61,333 nucleotides of DNA. Source: JAVBNO01 sp031551485. Its GTDB lineage: Bacteria > Bacillota > Clostridia > Oscillospirales > Ruminococcaceae. Location: assembly GCA_031551485.1 (NCBI GenBank), contig JAVBNO010000014.1, positions 1-61,333 on the forward strand. Direction: 5' to 3'. The notes beneath the pieces were generated by a model. It had not been told where the DNA came from and searched no databases. It was given only the letters and a program-made list of their open reading frames with translations. This document shows positions 1 through 7,576 of this stretch, in pieces. Made by a program: the position numbers and the translations under genes. Each line of letters starts with the position of its first letter. Position 1 is the first letter of the stretch.

Positions 1-42
1 TTATGCTGCGGCTTGTTCGATTTTTAAGATTTGGTTTGTTGT

Positions 43-3000
43 TTACGCCATCTCCCGGTGGTATTGCTGGAGGGATTTGGGAGTGAGGTTGTCCGTCTGG
101 CGCATGGCGCTTATCCCCTCGGCGGCAGCGGCAGCGGCAGCTATGGTCGTGATATAGGCAACGCGGTGTTTGACGGCGGCTTTGCGGATGTAGCTGTCGT
201 CGGTGTTGCCCTGCTTACCCATGGGTGTATTGATAATAAAGTTGATCTCCCCTATTTCGATGAGATCGACCACATTGGTGCCCGGTTCTTTAAGCTTGCT
301 GATGATATCGGCTGGGATGCCGTTGTCGTTCAGCAGCCGGCCGGTGCCTTGGGTGGCGACAAGGGTAAAGCCCAGCGCATGGAAGTGTTTGGCAACCGCC
401 AAAGCTTCCGGCTTATCCTGGTCATTGACGCTGATGAATACTTTACCGGAGAGGGGCAGAAACACTTTGGCCGCCTGTTGGGATTTATAGAAGGCCATGC
501 CGAAGCTGTCGGCAATACCCAGTACCTCGCCGGTGGAGCGCATTTCGGGGCCGAGCAGCGGGTCCACCTCGGGGAACATATTGAAGGGGAAAACGGCTTC
601 TTTGACGCCATAGTGAGGAATGGGATGGTGGCGCAGCGTTTGCAGCAACCCGGTTTGCTTAGTATAGGGGGCGGTGATAATGCCGGTGGCAATGTGAACC
701 ATCTTGATGTTGCAGACTTTGGAAACCAGCGGCACGGTGCGGGAGGCGCGGGGGTTGGCCTCGATGACATAGACTTTGTCTTTGTGAATGGCATATTGAA
801 TGTTCATCAGGCCCCGAACACCCAGCTTGACGGCGATGCGGGCGGTGTATTCATTGATGGTATCCTGATTCGCTTTTGAGATGTTCAAAGAGGGCAGAAT
901 GCAGGCGGAGTCGCCAGAGTGGATGCCCGCCAATTCAATCTGCTCCATGACGGCGGGGACAAAAGCGCTTTCGCCGTCGCTGATGGCGTCGGCTTCCGCC
1001 TCGGTGGCATTTTCCAAAAATTTATCGATGAGAATGGGGCGATCGGGGGTTACCCCCACTGCCGCCGCCATATACTGTCGCAAATCTACTTCGTCGTGTA
1101 CAATCTCCATACCACGGCCGCCCAGCACATAGGAGGGGCGCACCATAAGGGGATAGCCGATGTCGGCAGCCGCTTTCACGGCATCGTCGATAGTAACCGC
1201 CATGGCAGACTGGGGCATGGGAATCTGCAGTTCCTCCATCATGGCGCGGAAACGATCGCGGTCTTCGGCCAGGTCGATGGTGTCGGGGGAAGTGCCCAGG
1301 ATGTTGACACCGGCCTCCTCCAGCGCACGGGCGATGTTGAGAGGCGTTTGGCCGCCAAATTGGGCGATGACACCAAGGGGTTTTTCCGCTTCGTAAATGC
1401 TCAGGACATCCTCCACCGTAAGGGGTTCGAAATAGAGCTTGTCGGAGGTGTCGTAATCGGTAGAGACTGTTTCGGGATTGCAGTTGACGATGATGGTTTC
1501 GAAGCCCAGTTCCCGCAGGGCGAAAGCGGCGTGGACACAGCAGTAATCAAATTCGATGCCCTGACCGATGCGGTTGGGGCCGCCGCCCAGAATCATAATC
1601 TTTTGCCTTTGGGAAGGCGGCGCGGCGTTGGGGATCACAGGATTGTAGGAGGAGAACAGGTAGGAGGCGTTTTCAGCGCCGCTGACGGGTACGGCCTCCC
1701 AGCTTTCCCGGATGCCCAAAGCCTGGCGGCAAGCGCGAATGTCCTCTTGCTTGGTGCCGATAATCTTGGCAATATATCGGTCGGCAAAGCCGTCCAGCTT
1801 GGCCCGTTGGAGAAGATCATCGGGAAGGGATTGGCCTTTGTATTGTTCGATTTCCCGCTCCAGCACCGTAAGTTCTTGCATCTGGGTCAGGAAATAGGGG
1901 TGAATTTTGGTGAGGTCTTGCAACTCTTCCACTGTTGCACCTTTTTTGAATGCCTCGTAAAGGATAAACTGCCGCTCGCTGGAGACGGTAGAGAGCATGG
2001 CAAGCAGCTCGGCTTTGGACTTTTGCATCAGAACAGGATTTTGGCCCAAGCCGTAATGGCCGGTTTCCAGGCTGCGGATGGCCTTTTGAAGAGCCTCCTT
2101 ATAGGTTTTGCCGATGCTCATTACTTCACCGACCGCTTTCATTTGGGTGCCCAGGACATCTTTGGCCTCTTTGAATTTTTCGAAGGCCCAGCGGGCAAAT
2201 TTAACGACGACATAGTCACCGGAGGGGATGTATTCCGCCAAGGAGCCGCCTTTCCAGTAAGGCAGTTCACTTAAGGTGATGCCGGCCGCCAGATAGGCCG
2301 ATACCAAAGCGATGGGAAAGCCGGTGGCTTTGGAGGCCAGCGCGGAGGAGCGGGAGGTGCGGGGATTAATTTCAATGACGACGATGCGGCCGGTGGCGGG
2401 ATCATAGGCGTATTGGCAATTGCAGCCGCCCACGACCTGAATTTCCCGCGCAATTTTGTGGGAGTATTCCTCCAGCGTTTTTTGCACCTTTTGGGGTACG
2501 GTAATCATGGGGGCAGCGCAGAAAGAATCGCCGGTGTGAACACCCATGGGGTCGATGTTTTCAATAAAGCAGACGGTGATGACATGGTCAGCAGTGTCGC
2601 GGACGATCTCCAGCTCCAACTCCTCCCAGCCAAGTACCGATTCTTCCACCAGCACCTGGCCGATCAGGCTGGCTGCCAGACCGCGGCTGGCCACAGCACG
2701 CAGTTCTTCCGGGGTGTAGCAAAGGCCGCCGCCGGCGCCGCCCATGGTGTAGGCGGGGCGGATGACCACCGGATAGCCCATGGTATCAGCGATAGCCAAT
2801 GCTTCATCCAGCGTGTAGGCCGGGCTGCTTTTGGCCATTTCAATGCCCAGCTTTTTCATTGCCTCTTTGAAGATAATGCGGTCTTCCCCTTTTTGGATGG
2901 CCTCCACATTGATGCCAATGACGTTGACGCCGTATTTTTCCAGGACGCCATTTTCGTGGAGCTCCAAGCAAAGGTTGAGGCCGGATTGACCGCCCAGGTT

Positions 3001-3264
3001 GGGGAGGACGGCATCGGGACGTTCGATGTCGATGATGCGGGTGAGGCTGGCCATGTCCAAAGGCTCGATGTAGGTGATGTCGGCTGTCTCGGGATCGGTC
3101 ATGATGGTGGCCGGGTTGGAATTGACCAGCACGATGGTGTAGCCCAGTTGTTTCAGCGCTTTGCACGCCTGGGTACCCGAATAGTCAAATTCGCAGGCTT
3201 GGCCGATGATAATGGGGCCGGATCCGATAATCAGTATTTTTTGGATGTCCGTTCTTTTTGGCAT
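43..3264 (-). CDS. carB: Carbamoyl-phosphate synthase large subunit
   Basis: Makes carbamoyl phosphate from bicarbonate, ATP and ammonia (from the CarA glutaminase) for pyrimidine and arginine synthesis in the cytoplasm. At 1073 aa it has the family's normal length. The start MPKRTDIQKILIIGSG is followed by two ATP-grasp halves (roughly residues 1-400 and 545-930; the second begins at MILGGGPNRIGQGIEFDY) and a C-terminal MGS-like regulatory domain (about 940-1073) starting at GKVFISVNDQDK. I chose the ATG at 3264 because AGGAGGG lies just upstream; the longer frame to 3396 runs through an attenuator. No carA lies upstream; it could lie left of the window. A short alanine run near the C-terminus replaces the usual TLATARAAVEG-like stretch but keeps the frame. 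Confidence 0.97.
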   Translation of the reverse strand: MPKRTDIQKILIIGSGPIIIGQACEFDYSGTQACKALKQLGYTIVLVNSNPATIMTDPETADITYIEPLDMASLTRIIDIERPDAVLPNLGGQSGLNLCLELHENGVLEKYGVNVIGINVEAIQKGEDRIIFKEAMKKLGIEMAKSSPAYTLDEALAIADTMGYPVVIRPAYTMGGAGGGLCYTPEELRAVASRGLAASLIGQVLVEESVLGWEELELEIVRDTADHVITVCFIENIDPMGVHTGDSFCAAPMITVPQKVQKTLEEYSHKIAREIQVVGGCNCQYAYDPATGRIVVIEINPRTSRSSALASKATGFPIALVSAYLAAGITLSELPYWKGGSLAEYIPSGDYVVVKFARWAFEKFKEAKDVLGTQMKAVGEVMSIGKTYKEALQKAIRSLETGHYGLGQNPVLMQKSKAELLAMLSTVSSERQFILYEAFKKGATVEELQDLTKIHPYFLTQMQELTVLEREIEQYKGQSLPDDLLQRAKLDGFADRYIAKIIGTKQEDIRACRQALGIRESWEAVPVSGAENASYLFSSYNPVIPNAAPPSQRQKIMILGGGPNRIGQGIEFDYCCVHAAFALRELGFETIIVNCNPETVSTDYDTSDKLYFEPLTVEDVLSIYEAEKPLGVIAQFGGQTPLNIARALEEAGVNILGTSPDTIDLAEDRDRFRAMMEELQIPMPQSAMAVTIDDAVKAAADIGYPLMVRPSYVLGGRGMEIVHDEVDLRQYMAAAVGVTPDRPILIDKFLENATEAEADAISDGESAFVPAVMEQIELAGIHSGDSACILPSLNISKANQDTINEYTARIAVKLGVRGLMNIQYAIHKDKVYVIEANPRASRTVPLVSKVCNIKMVHIATGIITAPYTKQTGLLQTLRHHPIPHYGVKEAVFPFNMFPEVDPLLGPEMRSTGEVLGIADSFGMAFYKSQQAAKVFLPLSGKVFISVNDQDKPEALAVAKHFHALGFTLVATQGTGRLLNDNGIPADIISKLKEPGTNVVDLIEIGEINFIINTPMGKQGNTDDSYIRKAAVKHRVAYITTIAAAAAAAEGISAMRQTDNLTPKSLQQYHREMA

Positions 3265-3292
3265 TGGATAGCCCTCCTCTTGTTCATTAGAC

Positions 3293-3324
3293 AAAAAATA
3301 AGCCCCATTCAAATGAATGGGACC
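3293..3324 (-). terminator. Attenuator-type intrinsic terminator in front of carB
   Basis: On the minus strand CCCATTC (3315-3321) and GAATGGG (3304-3310) form a 7-bp stem with an ATTT loop, extendable by G-U and G-C pairs, followed within a few bases by a run of six T (3293-3298). It sits between the leader ORF and the carB ribosome site, and the leader ORF's stop codon (3309-3311) lies inside the stem. That is the layout of a transcription attenuator rather than a gene-end terminator. Confidence 0.65.
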
Positions 3325-3455
3325 GGAAAAATATCTGGCATAGATGAAAGTGTCACCACAGGATGGAAGCAAAGGGACAAAATAGAAACGGAGCATAAAA
3401 CCGCCGACGACAAGGGTACCAATTTTTTCTCTTTGGCATACTGGACCGCCTGCAT
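3309..3455 (-). CDS. Putative 48-residue leader peptide of carB
   Basis: A 48-codon frame starts at ATG 3455 after a near-perfect GGAGGTGA ribosome site (3463-3470) and begins about 24 nt after the predicted transcription start. It runs in a different frame from carB and ends inside the hairpin that precedes carB. The peptide starts MQAVQYAKEKK and becomes hydrophobic, without a run of any one regulatory amino acid; it has no Arg codons. The message it crosses is rich in U (TTTTATG, TTTCTATTTTG, ATATTTTTCC). This resembles the E. coli pyrBI leader, where coupling of ribosome and polymerase depends on UTP. It could instead be an ordinary small protein or a chance frame. Confidence 0.5.
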   Translation of the reverse strand: MQAVQYAKEKKLVPLSSAVLCSVSILSLCFHPVVTLSSMPDIFPVPFI

Positions 3456-3485
3456 TTCTATTTCACCTCCGTTTTTTCTTATGGC

Positions 3486-3514
3486 ATTATAACGTGTTTT
3501 TCCGCCTTCGTCAA
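3486..3514 (-). promoter_or_regulatory. Sigma-A-type promoter of the carB leader
   Basis: On the minus strand TTGACG (3509-3514), a 17-bp spacer and TATAAT (3486-3491) form a near-consensus promoter. The predicted start is near 3479, giving a leader of about 215 nt before carB. Confidence 0.8.
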
Positions 3515-3543
3515 GAGGAAATTTTGCAAGAAAGGTTGCCGTT

Positions 3544-4452
3544 TTAAAGCAGCGATACAATATGAGCCATGGCCGCGCGGTAAACATCGTGGTGGTTGCC
3601 GGGATGGTCTGCCGTAATGGTGATGGCAGCCGCCTTATCGGGCAGGAGGATACAAAAATTGCCGCCCATACCGTAAGCCCGGTAGGAGCCCGGGGAGGTC
3701 CCCCGCCACAGCTGGAGGCCATAGCCCGCCTCTGTCTCGGGGTCGGGGGTGTCCATGGCCGTGGGGGTGAACACGTCGTGGATCATGGCGTCGAGGTAGC
3801 TATGACTGATCAGGCGGCGGCCTTTGTATTCGCCATCGTTCAAAAAAAGACGGCCAAGTCGGGAAAGTTCCTCTGTCGTGAGATAGAGGTGCTTGGCGCA
3901 AATGGTGTGGCCAAGAGGACAACTGTCCCACTGGGGATTGGCGATATCCATTGGTTCAAAAAGGCGGGAGACGAGAAAGTCGCGCATGTTTTGGCCGGTG
4001 GCTACCTCGACCACGCGGCCCAACATATAGGTATAGAGGCTGGAATAAAAGAATATTTCATTGGGCTTTGCCACCATGGGGGCGGTTAAAAACACATCCA
4101 GCCAGTCGGCGCCGGGGATATTCTCATAGGGACGGGCGAGAACGCGTTTGCCGGGGGCCATGTGCAGCAAATCTCTTATGGTGACAGCATCGGTGCCGGG
4201 GGCGGCCCGGTGGGCATAGTCGGGGAAGAAATGCACCACTTTGTCATCCAGCGAAAATAGGCCGTCGTCCACGCAGATGCCCACACCCAAAGAAGCAAAG
4301 GTTTTGGCGCAGGACCAAATGTTGCGGCGCATGGCTGGTTGGAGGTCGCAAAAGGCTATATCGCCTGATTTTGTTTCGACGCGGACACCGGTTACGTTCA
4401 GTTTTTGATCTGTCACCACTTGGCAAAAAGAGGCTAAAAGGGCGTTATCCAT
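3544..4452 (-). CDS. Beta-lactamase-family serine hydrolase (class C / EstB type)
   Basis: A 302-aa protein of the beta-lactamase/penicillin-binding-like serine hydrolase fold. The nucleophile motif SxxK is seen as SCAK at residues 47-50, the tyrosine motif as YSS at 136-138, and a glycine-rich strand (AYGMGGNF) near 270 replaces the KTG/HxG motif. There is no signal peptide, so it should be cytosolic; substrate unknown, with an esterase or peptidase more likely than resistance. The ATG at 4452 is preceded by GGGGGAG; an upstream ATG at 4494 lacks a good site. Its stop is 30 bp before the carB promoter, so it is probably a separate unit. It is divergent from the DUF1697 gene. Confidence 0.85.
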   Translation of the reverse strand: MDNALLASFCQVVTDQKLNVTGVRVETKSGDIAFCDLQPAMRRNIWSCAKTFASLGVGICVDDGLFSLDDKVVHFFPDYAHRAAPGTDAVTIRDLLHMAPGKRVLARPYENIPGADWLDVFLTAPMVAKPNEIFFYSSLYTYMLGRVVEVATGQNMRDFLVSRLFEPMDIANPQWDSCPLGHTICAKHLYLTTEELSRLGRLFLNDGEYKGRRLISHSYLDAMIHDVFTPTAMDTPDPETEAGYGLQLWRGTSPGSYRAYGMGGNFCILLPDKAAAITITADHPGNHHDVYRAAMAHIVSLL

Positions 4453-4553
4453 CTTGTATCTCCCCCGCGATTTGTTTATAGTATGATTGTACACCTTTTC
4501 AGAGCTGGGGGCAATGGGTTGCCCGGATGATGAAACGCGGGAGGTAAAGGCAG

Positions 4554-5099
4554 ATGCGGTATGCTGTGTTATTGCGGGGCATTAATGTGGGCGGCAAGCA
4601 CATTGTCAAAATGGCCGAGCTGCGGGCGTTGTTGACCCGTATGGGGTACGAACATGTGGAAACGTATATCCAGAGCGGCAATGTGGTTTTGGACAGTGGC
4701 GAGGACGAGAAAAGTCTTTGCGCAAAACTGGTGCCGGTTTTTGAGGAGACCTTCGGCTTTGGCATTCCCGTAATGGCGCGAAGCTGCGCCGAGTTGCAGG
4801 GGATTTTGGCGGGGCTGCCTTTTGCTCCGGTGGAAATTGCCGCCGCCGATGCCGCCAGCGACGCCGAAAGCCTTTATGTGGCCATGCTTGATGCTGCGCC
4901 GGAAGCAAAGCGTATTGAGGCACTGGCTGCTTATACCAACGAAGGCGAGCGGTTTTTTGTGGAGGACCGGAATATTTATCTGCTGTTCCACCACAGTATT
5001 CGGGATTCGAAGCTGGCAGCGCAACTGGGTAAATTGGGAGTGAATATGACGGTGCGCAACTGGAAGACGCTGCAAAAGTTGGCGGAAATGGCATTGTAA
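4554..5099 (+). CDS. DUF1697 family protein
   Basis: A 181-aa protein beginning MRYAVLLRGINVGGKHIVKM, the signature start of DUF1697 proteins, with the typical YIQSGNVVLDS strand near residue 40 and a C-terminal NWKTLQKLAEM helix. Full family length. The biochemical role of the family is not established; the proteins are small and cytosolic. Ribosome site GGGAGG about 12 bases upstream of the ATG. Transcribed alone, divergent from the hydrolase, with the tRNA-Ser promoter directly after it. Confidence 0.9.
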   Translation: MRYAVLLRGINVGGKHIVKMAELRALLTRMGYEHVETYIQSGNVVLDSGEDEKSLCAKLVPVFEETFGFGIPVMARSCAELQGILAGLPFAPVEIAAADAASDAESLYVAMLDAAPEAKRIEALAAYTNEGERFFVEDRNIYLLFHHSIRDSKLAAQLGKLGVNMTVRNWKTLQKLAEMAL

Positions 5100-5128
5100 A
5101 TTGTTTGCATTTTTTTGAACCGGACATG

Positions 5129-5157
5129 TTGCCAGCGCAAGGCAAATATGCTATAAT
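5129..5157 (+). promoter_or_regulatory. Promoter of tRNA-Ser
   Basis: TTGCCA (5129-5134), 17-bp spacer, TATAAT (5152-5157), with the mature tRNA starting 40 bp downstream. Confidence 0.75.
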
Positions 5158-5196
5158 GATGCTCGCATCTAAAAAAATAAGCATGATTATCAATTT

Positions 5197-5290
5197 GGAG
5201 ATGTACCCAAGTTGGTGACGGGGCTCCCCTGCTAAGGGAGTAGGCCGGCTAAACCCCGGTGCGAGAGTTCGAGTCTCTCCATCTCCGCCA
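5197..5290 (+). tRNA. tRNA-Ser(GCU)
   Basis: Type II tRNA with acceptor stem GGAGATG / CATCTCC, anticodon loop CTGCTAA between CTCCC and GGGAG (anticodon GCT at 5231-5233), a long variable arm (GTAGGCCGGC... AACCCCGGTGCG) and T-loop GTTCGAGTC. Discriminator G and CCA are encoded (5287-5290). The class II variable arm and anticodon identify serine, AGC/AGU codons. Confidence 0.97.
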
Positions 5291-5291
5291 C

Positions 5292-5333
5292 AAAATCCAC
5301 AAACAGGCGTTCGTCCTGTTTGTGGATTTTTTC
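5292..5333 (+). terminator. Intrinsic terminator after tRNA-Ser
   Basis: A 16-bp perfect stem (5292-5307 with 5315-5330) with a 7-nt loop, ending in a T-run. A second, weaker GC hairpin with T-rich tail follows at 5377-5394 (GCGGC / GCCGC). Confidence 0.9.
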
Positions 5334-5428
5334 ATTTTTGCCAACCGCCAACCAATACTCGCTTAGACGAAATGGGGCGGCTTTGGCCGCTTTTCATATT
5401 CTTTAGGGAAACATTAATCTGAATTTAA

Positions 5429-5457
5429 TTGTATTCAGCGGAAAAATATCGTAAAAT
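5429..5457 (+). promoter_or_regulatory. Promoter of the SPFH gene
   Basis: TTGTAT (5429-5434), 17-bp spacer, TAAAAT (5452-5457); about 70 nt of leader before the GTG start at 5536. Confidence 0.55.
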
Positions 5458-5535
5458 AAAGATATTGTCGACATAAGCTATATGATGTGAAAGACAATCA
5501 TAGGGACAGAACTTTATAGAAAGAGGGTATGTATT

Positions 5536-6504
5536 GTGGGAATTTTTCCGCTGAATGATCTTCTTATTTTTCTGGCACTGGTATTCTTTTTGGGCGGTAT
5601 TGTTTTGACAGTCGTCGTCAAGAAAAAAGATGGTAAACGCACTGCCACACCGCTGTTCCTGGGCATATTTTTTGCGGTTGTCGCTTTGGGAATATCCGCT
5701 GTCGTCATTATCCCCACAGGGTACACAGGGGTGCGGACACGGTTTGGACAGATCAGCCAAAATGTGGTGCCTACCGGCGTCAATTTCAAAATTCCGCTGA
5801 TTGAAAATATTGAGATTGTATCCAACAAAAAGGAGGATTTGACCCTTGCGGATATGGTTTGGGGAGAATCATCCGATAAGGTACAGGTGTATGGTTCCCA
5901 GTTTGTGGTGACTTACCGCATTAACCCTGAATACGCCGCCTATCTCTACTCCACAGTTGCCAACTACCGAAGGGATTTAATCAACGCCTCTATGCTGGCG
6001 TCAGCTTTTAAGGATGCCAGCGCTTCACTTACCTCCAAAGAGGTCACCATCCGCAACAAAGTGGAGCCGATGACCGCCATCTGCCTGCAGGCCAAAGCGG
6101 ATGAAAAATATGGCAAAGATGTTATCCTCATTAACCAAGTCATTATCAATGATATGAACTTTGAGGATAGTTACAACGAAGCGATTGCCCGCAAAAACCA
6201 AGCGGAAATGGAATATGAACAGGCGCAGGTTGTCAACCGCACCAATATTGAGCGGGCTACAGCCGAAAAGAAGGTGGCCGAAACCAATGCCCAGGCCGCG
6301 GCTGCCGGCGTCACCATTGCGGCGGAAGCCCAAGCCAAAGCCACCGTGATTGCAGCCAACGCCGAGGCGGAAGCCAACCGGATTGTGGCCGAATCCATTA
6401 CGCCGATGCTGTTGCAAAAAATGGAGATGGAGGCGCGAATGCGACACGGCTGGGTCACCGTCATTACCGGCAGCGCCATTACCGATGTGACCGACGTGCA
6501 GTAG
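5536..6504 (+). CDS. SPFH/prohibitin-domain membrane protein
   Basis: A 322-aa membrane-anchored SPFH (stomatin/prohibitin/flotillin) protein. Two N-terminal hydrophobic segments (about residues 7-28 and 38-60) precede the SPFH core that starts near IPTGYTGVRTRFGQI. After about residue 215 comes an Ala/Glu-rich coiled coil (AEKKVAETNAQAAAAG). Such proteins form large oligomeric rings that organise membrane domains or shield membrane proteases. Start is GTG with GAGGG upstream; the ATG seven bases earlier is out of frame. No NfeD-like partner is adjacent. Terminator at 6684. Confidence 0.88.
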   Translation: MGIFPLNDLLIFLALVFFLGGIVLTVVVKKKDGKRTATPLFLGIFFAVVALGISAVVIIPTGYTGVRTRFGQISQNVVPTGVNFKIPLIENIEIVSNKKEDLTLADMVWGESSDKVQVYGSQFVVTYRINPEYAAYLYSTVANYRRDLINASMLASAFKDASASLTSKEVTIRNKVEPMTAICLQAKADEKYGKDVILINQVIINDMNFEDSYNEAIARKNQAEMEYEQAQVVNRTNIERATAEKKVAETNAQAAAAGVTIAAEAQAKATVIAANAEAEANRIVAESITPMLLQKMEMEARMRHGWVTVITGSAITDVTDVQ

Positions 6505-6683
6505 GCGGTACATACAGCAAACCGAGCATTCCAGTACCGGCAGCGACCGTAAGCCGCATGGTTTCACTGCTGTCGACGATACAATTGATCTGTTCCCCCC
6601 GGTTCTTTGTTGCAGTTGTCAGGTCGTATCTTTGCGATACCCAAAGGAGCTTTTGGTTTCCTTGCGCGCTGTAAACTTTTTTG

Positions 6684-6712
6684 AACCACTCGCCTATGCG
6701 AGTGGTTTTTTG
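6684..6712 (+). terminator. Intrinsic terminator in the 6505-6853 gap
   Basis: AACCACTCGC (6684-6693) pairs with GCGAGTGGTT (6698-6707) around CTAT, then TTTT. The rest of the 349-bp gap between the SPFH gene and the glucosaminidase-like gene shows no convincing gene, RNA or promoter; it is AT-rich just before the next ribosome site. Confidence 0.85.
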
Positions 6713-6853
6713 CGGCTTTGAACAGGAAAGGAAAATGATCATTTGCGGTTTGGCAAGGACTTTCGCTTTTTTTTGACACAGAAAATCGATAAAATGAACA
6801 AAGGAAAAATATTCCAATTCATTTTTGCAATTCTTTTTAGTGGAGGAAACGTT

Positions 6854-7417
6854 TTGAAAAAAGCATTTTGCAAGCGGTGGTATCTTACTATTGCTGCCAT
6901 TATACTGACCATTGCGGCCGCGACAATTCCGCTGAGCGCCCAGGAGCCCAACGCCGCCGCCCTTTTGCGCGCACAAATCATAGCCGATCCGGACAGCCAT
7001 CCCATGATCAATTGCGGATGCACTTTTACCGCAGAAGAGTTGGACGCCATGTTCCTCAAAAAGCAGGTGGGCTACGGCGCCTCATACATCAAGGCCCAGC
7101 AGGAAACCGGTGTCTGCCCTCTTTGGAACGCCGCCATTGACGCCGCCGAAAGCGGACATTTTATGCATCTGTCCGCCAGCCACAATGTGGCGGGCTTTGG
7201 GTTTGACGGTGAGCGCTATATGGATTTTGAGAGCATAGAGGCCTGTATTGCGCACAAGAGTCTTTATTTGCAGGAAGCATATCTGACCCCGGGCGGTACT
7301 TATTACCATGGGACAAGCATCTCGGCTGTCAACATCTGTTATAACGGCAGCGAAGCCTGGAAAGCGCTTGTGGTGGATGTGGCGCTGTCCATGCTGCGGC
7401 GCGGATCCCGGCAGTGA
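6854..7417 (+). CDS. Secreted glucosaminidase-like (GH73-type) protein
   Basis: A 187-aa exported protein. Signal peptide at residues 1-29 (KK start, hydrophobic stretch, cleavage likely near PLSAQ). The mature part carries the glucosaminidase-domain pattern: GYGASYIKAQQETGV followed by AIDAAESGH, whose Glu99 fits the catalytic acid, then ASHNVAGFGFDG and a C-terminal AWKALVVDVAL helix. The family cleaves the N-acetylglucosamine bond of peptidoglycan. It is short and has no cell-wall-binding repeats. The TTG at 6854 follows GGAGG by eight bases; the frame is open further upstream to 6743 but without a ribosome site. Activity is inferred. Confidence 0.7.
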   Translation: MKKAFCKRWYLTIAAIILTIAAATIPLSAQEPNAAALLRAQIIADPDSHPMINCGCTFTAEELDAMFLKKQVGYGASYIKAQQETGVCPLWNAAIDAAESGHFMHLSASHNVAGFGFDGERYMDFESIEACIAHKSLYLQEAYLTPGGTYYHGTSISAVNICYNGSEAWKALVVDVALSMLRRGSRQ

Positions 7418-7428
7418 AAATTTGCACT

Positions 7429-7456
7429 TTGTGATCCCCTTATCTTGTGTTATAAT
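7429..7456 (+). promoter_or_regulatory. Promoter of the DUF1846 gene
   Basis: TTGTGA (7429-7434), 16-bp spacer, TATAAT (7451-7456), starting just after the glucosaminidase stop codon. Predicted start near 7463. Confidence 0.65.
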
Positions 7457-7462
7457 GAACAT

Positions 7463-7576
7463 GTTGTGTTATATTTCCTGCAAGGCCGGGGAACAAGCCC
7501 GGCCAATGACGCAAATAGTTCTATCAAGTGCGCCGGTCACATTGTTTTGCCGGGCTGCCGCAAAGGGGTATCATTT
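7463..7576 (+). ncRNA. Structured 5' UTR of the DUF1846 gene (possible riboswitch-like element)
   Basis: About 114 nt. A GC-rich hairpin (GGCCGGG at 7484-7490 pairing with CCCGGCC at 7497-7503) is preceded by GCAA and followed by GACGCAAA, a TTCTATC stretch and GCCGGGCTGCCG just before the AGGGG ribosome site. The order GCAA, hairpin, ACGCAAA, GCCGGGYTGCC recalls the c-di-GMP-I (GEMM) riboswitch, but I cannot form the closing P1 stem or a GNRA tetraloop. Treat as an unassigned structured leader. Confidence 0.3.

Noticed and set aside
121..141. GGCAGC hexamer repeated three times inside carB
   Set aside because: It encodes part of an alanine run in the C-terminal domain; too short and in frame, so no sign of phase variation.
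30..3492. Long plus-strand frames opposite carB
   Set aside because: They mirror the codon bias of carB and have no ribosome sites or recognisable domains.
3309..3722. Long minus-strand frame joining the hydrolase gene's 3' part to the carB leader
   Set aside because: It starts inside the hydrolase gene in another frame; only its last 48 codons have a ribosome site, and those are reported as the leader.
5129..5290. tRNA-Ser as an integration site for a mobile element
   Set aside because: No integrase, no repeat of the tRNA 3' end downstream, and housekeeping-type genes on both sides.
6505..6683. Open minus-strand frame across the gap after the SPFH gene with protein-like composition
   Set aside because: It reads through the terminator stem and into the SPFH gene, and has no start codon with a ribosome site near the apparently protein-like part.
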